64,000 nucleotides of DNA from Microvelia longipes. Taxonomy: Eukaryota > Arthropoda > Insecta > Hemiptera > Veliidae. The first letter of the stretch is position 1; every line of letters begins with the position of its first letter. This document shows, piece after piece, positions 48,070 through 60,020 of this stretch. The DNA lies in NCBI GenBank assembly GCA_018340805.1, contig JACMZG010000008.1:23312842-23376841 (forward strand). Reading direction: 5' to 3'. Under the pieces are notes generated by a model. That model made no database searches. It saw only the letters and a program-made list of their open reading frames with translations, and was not told the origin of the DNA. A program made the translations under genes and the position numbers.

Positions 48070-49712
48070 TTTCTGTTTGTCTGTTTTAAATTTTGTAAGT
48101 TTAATTTTTTTCTAACTATCAATCTAGAAGTAAGGTATCCTAAACTCTTTGGGAAACATTTAGCCTTGAGGAGTGAAGTCAAATATGTGGGAGTGACATT
48201 GGATCCTAAATTAAGTTGGAAAATACATGTAGAAAAAATAGTCCAGAAAGCGACCTCAATAATGTGGCAATTAAGGAGAATAGTAAGTAAGACATGGGGG
48301 CTTTCGCCAAAATTGATGAGATGGATCTACACAGCTATTGTTCGGCCAAAGATCCAATTCGGAGCAATTGCCTGGTGGCCCTCTGTAGAGAAACAGTACA
48401 TAAAGAAAAAATTAGGAAAAGTCCAAAGATTGATATCATTGGGCATTGTGGGCTGTATGAAATCTACTCCTTCAGCTGCCCTGGACGTTATTCTTTGGCT
48501 ACCCCCCTTACATGTCTGGATCAAGAGAATAGCCATGGCTACCTGTCTGAGACTGGAGTCTAACAGTCAGTGGAAAGATAAAGGCAGGGACTATGGGCAT
48601 GTCAAAATTTCAAAAATAATTGAAAGAGAAATTCCTATCCTAAAAGCAGGGATTCCCAAACCACCAAATACTCTTAAGCTTAAGCGATCCTTTACCTCTT
48701 GGATTCCTTCAAGAGACGAGTGGAAGTGTGGATAGCACTCCTTCCCAGAGGGATCTCTCATATGCTTTACTGACGGCTCGAGGATGGAAACTACGGGGTT
48801 CGCTGGAGCTGGACTGTATTTCAAGGTGTTAGAAGAGAAAAGATATTATCCACTAGGAAATCTAGCAACTGTGTATCAATCCGAGGTCTTTGCTATTTTA
48901 AAAACTTCGGAACTTTTGCTAGAAAGGGATATTCAAGATAAAAGCATCTTTATATGCTCAGATAGTCAGGCTGCAATCAAGGCAATAGACTCACCCATTG
49001 TCTCTAGTGCACTGGCAGGAGAATGTCAACAACAGGTAGAGTTACTTGGGAGAAAAAATAAAGTTACACTGGTTTGGGTCCCTGGTCATTCTGGAGTAGA
49101 GGGAAATGAGACCGCTGATGAACTAGCCAGGGAAGGCTCCTCTGAACCATTTAAAGGACCAGAACCAGCTATAGGACTTACCAGAAGCAAAGTCAATTTC
49201 CTTTTAGATGACTGGGCGATGGTGAAAACCAGGGATGCCCTTCAAACCAAAGCTAATTGCAGACAAGCTAGGAAAATGTTGAAGAAAGCCAACAAAGCCA
49301 TGAGTATATGGGCTCTCTCTTTGGGGAGGAAGAGCTTAAGATACCTGGTAGGTATCTTGACAGGTCACTGCTGGCTTCAGAGACATTTGCATGCCATGAA
49401 AATAAAAGCAGAGCCAATCTGTCCCAAGTGTGAAGTTGGGGAGGAGACGACAGATTACTTTTTGGGATCGTGTGAAGCATACGCTAGATTGAGGTTTATT
49501 ATATTTGGATCAGCCACTCTTCTGGACGACGACTTAGTCGTCGTCTCCCATGGGCAGACGTTCTGAAGTTCATTAAGGAATCAGACAGGTTCAAAGAGAA
49601 TAGAGATTCTATTAAGTAAGAGGTGAGGACGTTCTTGGGGCTGGCAAAAAGCGTCCCAGAGACATAATTGCTAAGATCTAGGATCTTCTCCACCTTTACT
49701 ATTATTATTATT
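48070..49712 (+). mobile_element. Non-LTR retrotransposon, 5'-truncated, relatively young
   Basis: About 1.64 kb of LINE 3' half on the same strand as the host gene. It ends with (TAT)n / (TTA)n (TATTATTATTATTAA at about 49700). Reverse transcriptase palm, endonuclease and ORF1 are missing, as expected of 5' truncation. The RNase H domain and the short simple-repeat tail suggest the I-like group or a neighbouring RNase H-bearing clade. Confidence 0.9.
48109..49619 (+). pseudogene. LINE ORF2 C-terminal half: RT thumb, RNase H, Cys-rich end
   Basis: One frame runs from about 48109 to 49566, broken only by a TAG at 48733. Domain order: RT thumb/connection with VKYVGVTLDPKLSWKIHVEK (from 48178) and WGLSPKLMRWIYTAIVRPKI; RNase H with CFTDGSRM (Asp, 48763-48786), YQSEVFAI (Glu), FICSDSQAAIKAI (Asp) and WVPGHSGVEGNETADELARE (His and Asp, about 49075-49134); then LTGHCWLQRHLH and CPKCEVGEETTDYFLGSCEAY. 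In that knuckle the usual His is Tyr. All RNase H catalytic residues are kept. After 49500 the frame should switch to reach WADVLKFIKESDRFK and its stop at 49617-49619. The shift lies at a dyad (GACGACGACTTAGTCGTCGTC, split here as two arms of nine). Without the RT core it cannot move itself. Confidence 0.9.
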
Positions 49713-52189
49713 AACTATTAATCTATAAGTCAGTCTCAACAACTCGTCACCACAGATAACATAACCCTTACGGCAAGATTGTCGACTTTCCACTTTTGAC
49801 ACTTTACTAGCACTGGTCCCCCAAAATAGCGGTAAAAAATAGAAACACTATTGACTCCCTCCCGAATTTTTACAAATCTTTACTTGATATTTTGGATACT
49901 AGCACATAGTAGCTTTGCGGACTGTATTCTGGCATCCTAAAGCGGCACAGAGTACCATAATTTATGTTTTATTTTCCATTAATAAAAAATGTGCCAAAGG
50001 AAAAATGGCTCTCTGGAGAGTTAAGAAACTGAGCGATCAGCTGTGTTAAAAAATGTATTGTATGAATTTGTGTGACACAAATAATAAGTGCATGTACTAA
50101 ATGCCTCATTGAATTTAGTAAGCAAAATTTAAAGGAATTAAAAATAAATTATTAAAAGGAAAAAATAAAAGCAAAATGTTCAATTTAACATACATACTAA
50201 ATTAAAATTGACAAATGGACATAACAAATATCTAATAATCAAGTAAACATTGTGTTCACGTTTTTTTCTGTCACATCGAAAATAAAAGAATCGAACAGAT
50301 TTTTAACGACAAGCTTAATATTTTTTCCGCTACCTTGCGGGGGATAGGCGTTGCTACAGAACAAACAAATCGCTGAAGCTGGACACTCCTGCTTGTCACT
50401 TTTATTTTTATGTTTTGTTGTCATAGACGATTAATTATTCATTATAGTTAGTTTTGAAGATTTGTTATTTTCTTAAATTGCATGAGTTAAGAGATTTAAG
50501 AAAATATTTTAAGGAAGGTCCTAGTTATGCTTTAAATGATATTTCTGGAATACGATTTTTTGAAATGATAAGAATATAAAAAATAATAATTATGTCCGAG
50601 CATTTATTTATAATATACTCAGTATTTTTTATACCTATATATTTACAGTTTAGTGTTTTTAGAAAGTATCAAAATTATTGCAGTTTGGATTTCTGTAAAC
50701 CTTATTTTAGTCAATTGACACTTTGGATTATATAATTTAATCTTACAACTGACAAAACTGACTTCGCGATGCCAAGTCTTGCGAAATCGAACCTAGCTGA
50801 GGGAGAATAGTGGACTCTATATGACTTGTAAAGTTATTTCACTCCTGCTAGATACTTTTCTTCCGGTATATTTAAACTCAAAAATATTTCTCTTATTTTA
50901 TTTATCCAGATCCTCTTAGAAAATTATTTCTACCCGAATGAAGTTTAAATGAGTTTTTTGTCTGTTGAGAAGAAGCACCTATTGCTGCTAATTAATTCCT
51001 ACCTACTCGCACAGTGTTTACATACAAATCTATTTTATACTTGAGATCTGTCGATGTTAAAACTAGCGTAATTTTTTCTGTTATATAAATGTTTCATTCT
51101 CATAAAATTCAAAACTTTTATCATAATATAAACTTTTTCGTCAAAGAAAAGTTTAACCAAAAACGTGACAGAAGTCAGATTTTATTTATTAAAAACACTT
51201 ATTGACTCGAGGTGCTTTTCTTGAGATATCTCGCTTGAAAGATAATCTTTCAGAGTATTTGTCTCCTAAACAGTATGAATTTAAAATTTAAAGTTAATTT
51301 ATAAATTAAAGGCTTTAAGTCATTTTAAAGTAAAATATGTAACAAATAAAATAATACAATCAAAAGTTATAAAAAAGAAAAACACATGTTTTACAAACAT
51401 GTTTTAGTACGTTTTTTAAATGTTTAGTTATAACTTGACATAAGTAGCTACTTGTTTATACGTTTTGTTGAAGAGACGTGTTAATATCGTTCTTAATATT
51501 GCTCTCACTTGTTGTATAAAGAAGGAAATGTTAGGTAAGGAACGTGTTATGCTAGACTATGTCGCCTCCCAGCTTTATATACTTCATATTCCTTTTCATT
51601 ATGCTTTTTGTAGTCAGTAGACTAAAAACATGTCTATGTGCAGTCTACTACCATCTCACGTAATAGAAAATGTACAAATCAATATTCAATTCTTGCATTT
51701 TTACCTACTAAGTCTTAAAACATTTTTTTACTCTTCCTTCTCGTGTTTCCGGTTTATATATTTCCCCTTTTCCTTTTTTCTTAGCTCATTTCCTTTTACA
51801 TCCTCATAGTTGTAACGTTCTTTGGTGAACTTATACTGTAAAAATAAATATGTCAATTATTAAACGGAATAAAAACAGTTAAGTATAAGTCAAATCCGAA
51901 CAAAAATTAGAACAAACAGCGCAAGGACTGTGGAAAAAACTGTGCACAACATAATGTTCTAAATATGCATAGTCATTTCCAGATGTTAATCATTTTGGAA
52001 TAAGCAGTAAATAAGTCTCTCTTTTTATGAATTTCTCGTTGCTTTTTATTCCTTATTCAAACCTCATTGTTTTCTTGGTTATTTGTCTTCTTTCTTTTTT
52101 ATAAAAACTCGAGATTTTGCAGTTTTATCTTAAAAATTGCTTTCGGTAAAATATGTAGACTTTCGTTTTTGTGTGTCATAAAATATTTC
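49713..52189. other. Intronic, mostly nothing recognised
   Basis: AT-rich DNA. The one notable frame is minus strand 50239-50424 (61 codons, ATG start, MTTKHKNKSDKQECPASAIC and LFC, two close Cys). Its base composition is richer in GC than its flanks and it contains a donor-like CAAG|GTAGCG. I recognise no family. Confidence 0.45.
50239..50424 (-). CDS. Unrecognised 61-codon open frame
   Basis: Starts at ATG (minus strand) with a Lys-rich lead, then ECPASAICLFCSNAYPPQG and a hydrophobic/acidic end. The CxxC pair could bind metal, but no complete zinc-finger spacing is present. It lies in the host intron on the opposite strand. It could be the remnant of a mobile-element protein, a nested exon or chance. 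Confidence 0.15.
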   Translation of the reverse strand: MTTKHKNKSDKQECPASAICLFCSNAYPPQGSGKNIKLVVKNLFDSFIFDVTEKNVNTMFT

Positions 52190-52905
52190 TGTTAGAATTT
52201 CGCTTGTCCTCAAAACATACAATTCGTCAAATTTATACTGCAACATATCTTCGGACTCGATTCGCTCGTCCCCATATAGTAAATGCATCCGTTTTATTCT
52301 CAGCGGTCCCACATACAGCACTGACCACGCTCAATGCTGCTTAACTTTTATGATTTAACAAAAATCATAGATATACTTGTTGTATTGAAACAAAACTTGT
52401 TGTCCTTGTTAATTACGTAAAGGTTTATACTTGTTTATACTGAATTTCAACTCAATTAGATTGTTTTTCGAGTTTTTACAATTTTCTTAAGAACGAACAC
52501 AAGTCATTGATAAAAATTGAACTAATGCTGATAATGAAATCAAACTTGGCACATATGTTAGTCTTATAAATAGCTACATGCCTGCGAAACCTTAATTGCA
52601 TTGCATTATTTTTCCGCGTTTTATGATTTTTCGCAATTTTTTGCTGAGTTATATTGCGGTTTAATGATGTCATAAAAAATATGTTCGGAATAGCACAACT
52701 GTAGCGGTAGACTGATTTTTGTACAAAGGTTGAAGTCGATAAATATACTAGGAGCTACGATTATAACGGACACACATACAGACATACAACATTGTGAAAA
52801 CCACTCAGGAGGCCTTAAAAACACCTGAAACATATAATTCCGGTGACATCCTGGTTAAGGATTTTTAGCAAACACAATACTTTTCCTATATACCAACGGT
52901 ATAAA
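52190..52905 (-). mobile_element. 5SR repeat, near-complete
   Basis: Reverse orientation with 3' CGCTTGTCC and GGACTCGATTCGCTCGTCC blocks, ATGCATCCGTTTTATTCTCA, and a 5S-like segment at 52298-52350. Further parts are TCAAACTTGGCACATATGTT, GAATAGCACAACTGTAGCGG, ACACACATACAGACATACAA and TTTTCCTATATACCAACGG. Only the last 3' bases (CCCCGTACCCGA) are missing. One of the least decayed copies. Confidence 0.85.
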
Positions 52906-53889
52906 AGAGGAAATGTCAAAACAATGTTTTGATGTAGGATTAGTGAAACTGCGTCTAATTATTTACGTTATTTCAATGTTTATCAAATGATTTTACTTGA
53001 CATTATAATACGATACACGGCTAAAATCAATTGACAGCGCGCCAAAAATCTGTGAGGTAAAGAATTCTATTGGTTCAGACCGACCACGATCTTTCTCCCT
53101 CCACTTTATGCCAACCTCGGTATAAAAAAATACCTTTTCCGTAAATAAAATCATAAAAAGGCAACACTGGTTGTAAATATTTGTAACCTCGCGTCGCTTT
53201 TATTTCCCTCATTGTGCATATTTATCTGTTCGAGTTCGTTTCGTTTCATTCCAATCGGTTTAATTCATCCATTATTGCAGAGTTGTTATATGAATCTGAG
53301 TGCCTATATTGACGCATGGACATTGATGTATTCTTCAAGCATTTCTTGCTATTTGAGTACAGCGCAGGATCTGGGGTCTGTCAACCAAAGACAGCATTTT
53401 TTCGAAAATGCCACGTCTTTCGATAGGATGACAGTCTTGACTTTTTTAAGTCATGAATGCATTTGTGTCATATTATTTTTATAATATGAAACAATACGCT
53501 TTCAATCATACAAACATGACACAAAAAAAGCAGTTTATTATGGAAAAAAGTAATTTATAGCTGACAATTTGATTAAAATCGTCAAACTTTTATCATAGAA
53601 CTATTATGATCCATTTGCCATTACGTAATCAACAACTTTAATGTCCACTTAATTCATACTTCCCGAACAAATTTTAATGCAACACTTAGATAATAAGTTA
53701 TAAGAATACAACAATATTCCTACTTAAAAAGAAATAAATAATTTTTTAAAAAATAAAAAAAATACGATATCAAATAAAAACAAATAATAAAATAGTTCGA
53801 TTTCCCAAAAATCTCCAGTTTCGAACACCTAAATATCTGAGGTCGATAGTAAAATTTTCAAAACGACGACATTAGACGTTTCCTTTTTT
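52906..53889. other. Intronic, no gene seen
   Basis: A 90-codon frame at 53212-53484 (Ser/Cys/Ile-rich) shows no recognisable domain. The stretch 53028-53130 is less AT-rich than its surroundings but has no coding signal. Confidence 0.45.
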
Positions 53890-54045
53890 GGGGACGAAAG
53901 AAGCGAGTCCAAAGATAAACTAATTTACAAATTAGGCGTATGTCAAATCCTGACAACGAGCGAAGCGAGTATGAAGTGGTAAAGATAAGCGTAGCGAAAC
54001 CGACAATACGAAAAAAAATCCGAGGAATCCAACACCCGATTTTTA
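53890..54045 (+). mobile_element. 5SR repeat, 3' end
   Basis: GACGAAAGAAGCGAGTCCAA, ACAACGAGCGAAGCGAGTAT, GATAAGCGTAGCGAAACCGA and CGAGGAATCCAACACCCGAT in order. Two copies of the GCGAAGCGAG type motif. Confidence 0.75.
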
Positions 54046-55664
54046 ATTGTAAATGTATGGATAGGGTTGGTATTTTTATGTGTGACTTGAACAATAGATT
54101 GTCAAATAAAACTAGAATTTTGGCCCCTTTAAAGTCCGAAGATGGGCCCAAAAATCACTTTTGACCTATAGCGCTGTTTCTATTGGGTTTATCAAATAGT
54201 TTAAAGGCTCTTATTTTAAGTTTATTATACTGATGAGAAGTTTTAACCATCAAAATAGACTCGTTGAAGATTTTGTCAGACTTTGAACAGGTAATTTACC
54301 GAAAATACAACAAAAATCGCTTCTTTGTGTCCTAAACGATACAAAAAATTGCTTGTTTTTCCATGTTATCATGTTCAAGTTAAAAGCAGAATGAAAAATT
54401 AGACGTATTCTATCAAACCAAAGGTAATAGAAAGTTGTTCTAGAGAAAGATAGTAGCACAGCACTCATATATGCTAAAAACATATATTTTTATTAAATTT
54501 AAGTTATAACCCATTTTTCAGAATTACCTCAGTATGTAAATTATTTAAACTAACAGATGTCGCCTTACTTAATGTACAGTGTATTTATATAAGTGTAGGA
54601 CATCACTAGTACCATATATTTAAGGATATGATGGTTTATTTTATAAATGACCATTAAATTTTGCTTATAGATTTTTTTTAAATTGTTTATGAAGTAATGA
54701 ATTTATAGCAGTGATGTGGGTGATGCAATAGTTTCTTTTTATTTATTAAATACTCCTGAACTAAAGGCCTCAGTACTTATAGTAGATTACTTAGCACTCG
54801 ACTGTAAATTTTCTCTCTTTTACCACTTCTATTAAATTAAGATTAATCATTTACAATCCTTCTTCATTGAATCAAGAGAGGGATTTTTAAAAGCAATGTA
54901 GATTACTGAGCGAGATGGCAGATGGTCTCCTAATTACTCAGTGATTTTGGCTGGTAACCAAATAGTTTCGAGAAAGCCCGTAGTTAAGAAAACTTTCTTG
55001 CTTGCCTCCTTTATAAAACTTTGTGCTTGGTTGACGTCATCTAAATCTATAGGAATCAAATTATACTTAGTTTCAAACATTCTAGCTTCCTTCTTAGTTT
55101 CTCATTCTTTTCATTTTTTAATACCATTAATTTATGACTTCTAGTATCAAAATGTTTCCTTAGTATTAAGTTTTTTCTTATACTCCTTATGTTTTTCTTT
55201 AATAATACTTCTTTGAACAGTTTATACTATTGTATTTACAATTTTACATTAAAAAAAATCTCATTTCAGCTCGCCTTACTCTAATGATAAATTACATTTA
55301 TTTTTAAGGGTTGTTTTTAAGAAGGTTGTTTCTTAGTATTAGTAGAATGAGTTGAAGTGGCTTGCAAATAATGAGATCTTTTTTTAATGAGAATATTTTT
55401 CTTGTTTCTTTTTTGGATGTTATATAATGCAATGAACCATATGTATATTAAATATAAATAAACGGATTTATTTAGAAGACCTAAAACCACATTAAAATGT
55501 CTATCAACCTTGAATAATTACCGCTATTTGAAACGTAACGATTCCGCCCCGTGATATTTGGAAATTTAATGCTTATTGCTTGTTAAAATGGAATAGAATC
55601 CTAAGATAGAATCATAGGTTCTCTATGTATAAAAACATTAATTATTATTTTTGTATTGTCACAT
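54046..55664. other. Intronic, no gene seen
   Basis: AT-rich DNA without recognised features. Confidence 0.5.
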
Positions 55665-55675
55665 ACACATAAATA

Positions 55676-55910
55676 CGGGCCTTCGGCCCGTAGCCGCTAC
55701 GCGGCCTCGGCGCTTCGCGCCTCGTCCGCTCCACGGCGTCGGCCCACCGGGCCGCTTCGCGGCCCGGGAGCCTCCCTGTGGCCGCTTCGCGGCCACATTG
55801 TTGTTGGTTTGTATTATGTGTTGTTCTTGTTACATGGCATTTTGCCATGTATCTAGCGAATTTTCACAGCCTTTCCACACAGGCCCGCTTCGCGGGCCTG
55901 AGAGGCTTTC
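55676..55910 (+). repeat. GCH hairpin-array repeat, best copy
   Basis: Perfect hairpins follow one another: CGGGCC-TTC-GGCCCG (55676-55690), GCCGC-TAC-GCGGC (55693-55705), GGCGC-TTC-GCGCC (55709-55721), and one with nine-base arms CCGGGCCGC / GCGGCCCGG (55747-55767). Then come TGTGGCCGC / GCGGCCACA (55777-55797), TACATGGCA-TTT-TGCCATGTA (55831-55851) and CAGGCCCGC / GCGGGCCTG (55880-55900). All but two loops are TTC. The island is GC-rich in an AT-rich intron. The Arg/Pro-rich open frames over it in several frames are composition artefacts. No TIRs or target duplication were found. Confidence 0.85.
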
Positions 55911-56434
55911 TCACAATTTTGATTTTGCTAATTTTGCTGAGATGATTGCTGAGATTTTATTCTTACTCTATTAGTAATAGTATGCTATAATATTAAAATT
56001 AAGAACCATTATTGTACCGGTAATCGCGCAACAATCGTCACGGAATTTATTCTAGCTACACAAATTTAAAGTCAGACAGCTTTAACTTTCACAGAGTTTT
56101 ATTGGTATAAGTATCGATACGAAGAAGAAACAACTGTAACATAAAACGTCAAAAAACTGAACATAAAACGTCCCGTTTCGCGAACAATAATCGAACAAGA
56201 ACCCGTAAAAACCCGTTTGAACCCTGGTTAGAACCCATAATAGAGTATTTTACCGTCTAAACTAATAAATCTTGAAACGAATCGAAAAACTAGAATAAAA
56301 TACGTCAAACATAATTCTTTCTTGACAGTGTTGTCCAAAATTACAAAACAAAACAAATTTAGCTAAAAATAAAACTAGCGGCGGCCGCGACAACTATAAA
56401 CAAAAATATATTCATGATTTTTGTTTTTAAATAA
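55911..56434. other. Intronic, no gene seen
   Basis: Contains near-repeats AACATAAAACGTC (56140 and 56161) and a lone GCGGCCGC at about 56382. Nothing else was recognised. Confidence 0.45.
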
Positions 56435-57763
56435 AAATGCCGATTCGTCACTTAGGATTGTCCGATTGAGCTGAAACCGGTCGCAATCGTTTTAGAATGA
56501 CTTCGACCATATAAAGACTACTTCGAGGTTCTTCCTCTTTACAGGCCTGCTTAGCTCGGCGTGGTTTAGTGGAAGCCATTTTTGTTCCTGTCTCTCTGGG
56601 ACAGCAGGCATGCCAGGATGGGCAAGAGTAGAGGCCCCTCTTTTATACTATCTTACCACCCTCTAACACACTACTGAACCCAACAGATATCGTACGAGTC
56701 TTTGACCTAGACGTATACATATATACAAGATTATATATATATGTATACCGTTTGCGCCATTTGTGATGGTCCGATTGAGCTGAAATCGGTTTTAATCGAC
56801 TCAGCTAGCCGTCTACTTTAATACGACATACCTTGTTTTAAAGCCATTTCAAGTTTCAAAAAAATTTTTTTTTCATGACGTCATAACTTTGGTTGATGAC
56901 GTCATAATGTTTTTATAAACAATAGGCCTCGTAACCTCCACAACATCTCGCGATTTGCAAAGTTTCGTTTCAATTTGAGAACGCCTTCAAGAGTTATCGT
57001 TCGCCATACGAAAGGGTAGAAACTCTTACATACATATATATATATATATAACTTTTTTCGGACATATATTTTTGTTATCAGGAAGCCAATAGGAACCGAT
57101 TCCGATCACTCCCACCCTCAACTTCCGTCATCCGAACAACCTCATAAGCGTCATTTTCATAATGAAAATTCGCTAAATGCCGTTTCCGTCACTTAAGATT
57201 GTCTGATTGAGCTGAAACCGGTCGCAATCGTTTTAGAATGACTTCGACCATATAAAAACTACTTCGAGGTTCTTCCGCTTTACGGGCCTGCTTTGCTCGG
57301 CGTGGTTTAGTGGAAGCCATTTTTGTCCTGTCTCTCAGGGACAGTAGGCATGCCAGGATGGAGCAAGAGGTAGAGGCCCCTCTTTTATACTATATCACCA
57401 CCCTCTAACACTACTGAACCCAACAGATATCGTACGAGTCTTTGACCTAGACGTATACATATACAAGATTATATATATATGTATACCGTTTGCGCCATTT
57501 GTGATGGTTCGATTGAGCTGAAATTGGTCTTAATCAATTCAGCTAGCCGTCTACCTAACACGAAATACCTTGTTTTAAAGCCATTTCAAGTTTCAAAAAA
57601 ATTTTTTTTTCATGACGTCATAACTTTGGTTGATGACGTCATAATGTTTTTATAAACAATAGGCCTCGTAACCTCCTCGACATCTCGCGATTTGCAAAGT
57701 TTCGTTTCAATTTAAGAACGCCTTCGAGAGTTATCGTTCGCCATACGAAAGGGTAGAAACTCT

Positions 57764-57821
<58 letters not shown>

Positions 57822-57823
57822 TA

Positions 57824-57914
<91 letters not shown>

Positions 57915-58055
57915 ATATATATAAACTTTTTCGGACATATTTTTTTGTTATCAGGAAGTCAATAGGAACCAATTCCGCTCACTCCCACCCTCAACTTCCG
58001 TCATCCGAACAACCTCATAAGCGTCATTTTCATAATGAAAATTCGCTAAAATACG
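56435..58055 (+). repeat. 740-bp tandem duplication, second unit expanded by (TA)n
   Basis: AAATGCCG starts the units at 56435 and 57175. The second unit runs to about 58055 because its TA array (57771-57922) is far longer than that of the first (about 57034-57051). Each unit has two GATTGAGCTGAAACCGGTC-type motifs. It also has two CRE palindromes TGACGTCA (56876 and 56897; 57613 and 57634) and CATACGAAAGGGTAGAAACT before the TA array. The end is GAAAATTCGCTAAA. A related end lies at 33953-34065. No open frame. Confidence 0.9.
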
Positions 58056-60020
58056 ACTAATTAATCCTGATTTAAAAACCTTACTGGTAATGGATTGGTA
58101 ATTTTGGCAATCATTAATGAAACATTGAATGAATTATTTAATTACCATTTATTTGATTTTATTATTTACCTCAATACAATTAAAACATTATACTTTTTAA
58201 AATGAAAACAGGTGGGTTCATATGTGTGTAATATTATTACAGATTGCTGCTGAAGTACATTGTATATCTTGCAACTTAAACGGCTATTTAATATTATCTA
58301 TGGAATATAAAAAACTATTATTCTTGTATTAATACAATGCCTTCGCTACGTTAAATTAAATGCTTTAATAAACTATCTGTATCGCTCTAACACATGGTAT
58401 ATATTTAGTTACATGCCCTTTTCTTTAGTTTTCCTCTCAATACCATGCAAAATGAATTATTTTTGACAGACAGTTCACCCTCGCATTCGCTGATCATTTT
58501 CTTGAGACGTATTTTCCCAAACACTTTTCCTTTTGGCTGTTCAAACAAAAACATACAAAAAATAATAGATTAAAAAGTCTACCAAAATAAGCTAAATAGT
58601 GTACCATATTTAATGTTATTTATTTTTGCAAATAATAATTATCTGGTATTGCTGTAAAAGAGTTTTTACTTAAAAAAACTAGACAACTTCACTGAATACT
58701 TGCTAGAAATAATATAATCGGATATCCTCGACAATCATACGGGAAACGAAAACATATGAACTCCTTTATCAAATAAATTCTTCACAAAATAGTATCATAG
58801 TTGATTGATATTTCTTTTTCAAAAATGTGGTGTAACAAAATAATAAAATCTGACGGTAAATGTCTTACTTCGGTAACCACCAGATTCCATTGATTTATTA
58901 ATGTCAAACTGGATATCGTTTTACGTATTTTACAAGCGATCTTCTTTCTGATGATTGCAAGTATATATTTTCTATGATTATGATTACTATTATTCTTTAA
59001 TACTTTTATCCTAAATCAATTAAAACGTTTTGTAATTTGGATGCATCAGTCATTTAAAAGCATCCATTAATAAAAGTATTCACCACCCTAACCATAGACC
59101 ACATAACCAACGTAAAGATTGTGGGGACTTAATAGTAAGAGCTGGTCAACTAGATAAATGACTGCAGCGCTGGGTGGCCACTGCGAAAAAATGAATAACT
59201 AACGAGTTAAATTCCCCAGATGATCCCGCCTAAATAATTTTACTAAATTTAATATTTATTACGAGGGAAACAACAATTAATATCTTAATAAAGGCTTTTG
59301 TTAATGCTCTCTAAAACGCTCACTCAATATCTTAAAATCTCAAGTTGTTTTAAAATTTCAAGAAAAGTCAGTTTGACAGAGGGGGGGGGGGGGTGGAAGT
59401 AGAAGGGTAAGTTTGCTCATTCTCTAAGGTTCTTGTGTAAATAAAATGGGACCACAAATATCACAGCTGTTTTTATCTGTCAGGTTTGCTAAATTGTATT
59501 CATTTTTAGGAAATAATAACTGAGACATTTAATAATTTGTGAAACATTTTACAAAAAAATAATAGATTGACATAAAAAAGGGGTTCTCCATACTGTTTTG
59601 TTTGGCCCCATGTTTTTTAGAGGGAGTAGACTCCCCTTCTCACCCCCACCCCCACACCACAATGACTTTAATTTTAAGTAATTCATTGTGACCTAGGTTA
59701 TTATTCAAATTCATAAAAGTTGAATGTTACAGCTTGAGTCCTTATACTGAAGCCTGGACACTGAATGAACCATCAATTAAAACAAAAAAAACTATTTAAA
59801 ACTTTTGTATTAATTGATAATTTTGAAATTAATTTAAATTAACACGCATTAGCTTTTTGAACAAAAATAATTTAGTCATCATTATGTTTTGGCAGTTAAT
59901 GTTTGCAAAAATAATTGCCTGTAATTGCTTTAAATAATAACGGTTGCCCAGAAATTCGAGGTAAGGAAACGAGCTGAAATAATTTTTTTTCTATAAAGGA
60001 AAAAAACGCGGTAGATTGGG
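58056..60020. other. Intronic, no gene; poly-G
   Basis: Contains a 13-G run (59381-59393) and a C-rich patch CACCCCCACCCCCACACC (59641-59658). A weak 5S-C-box-like string (GCGCTGGGTGGCCACTGCG, about 59168) may be a lost 5SR remnant. Confidence 0.5.

Noticed and set aside
48327..48536. Minus-strand and alternative-frame open frames over the LINE at 48-49.7 kb
   Set aside because: Shadows of the retrotransposon frame.
53212..53484. 90-codon open frame
   Set aside because: No ATG-supported start, no recognisable domain, no repeat relation and ordinary composition.
55676..55910. Bacterial contamination or REP-like sequence
   Set aside because: Flanks are continuous AT-rich intron and decayed relatives exist at 1363, 4605 and 23685, so it belongs to this genome.
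55645..55974. Arg/Pro-rich open frames of up to 107 codons
   Set aside because: They arise from the GC-rich hairpin array, occur in three frames, and have no domain.
59150..59190. 5S-like C box
   Set aside because: Only GCTGGGTGGCCACTG-type similarity with no A box or 5SR flanks; too weak to call.
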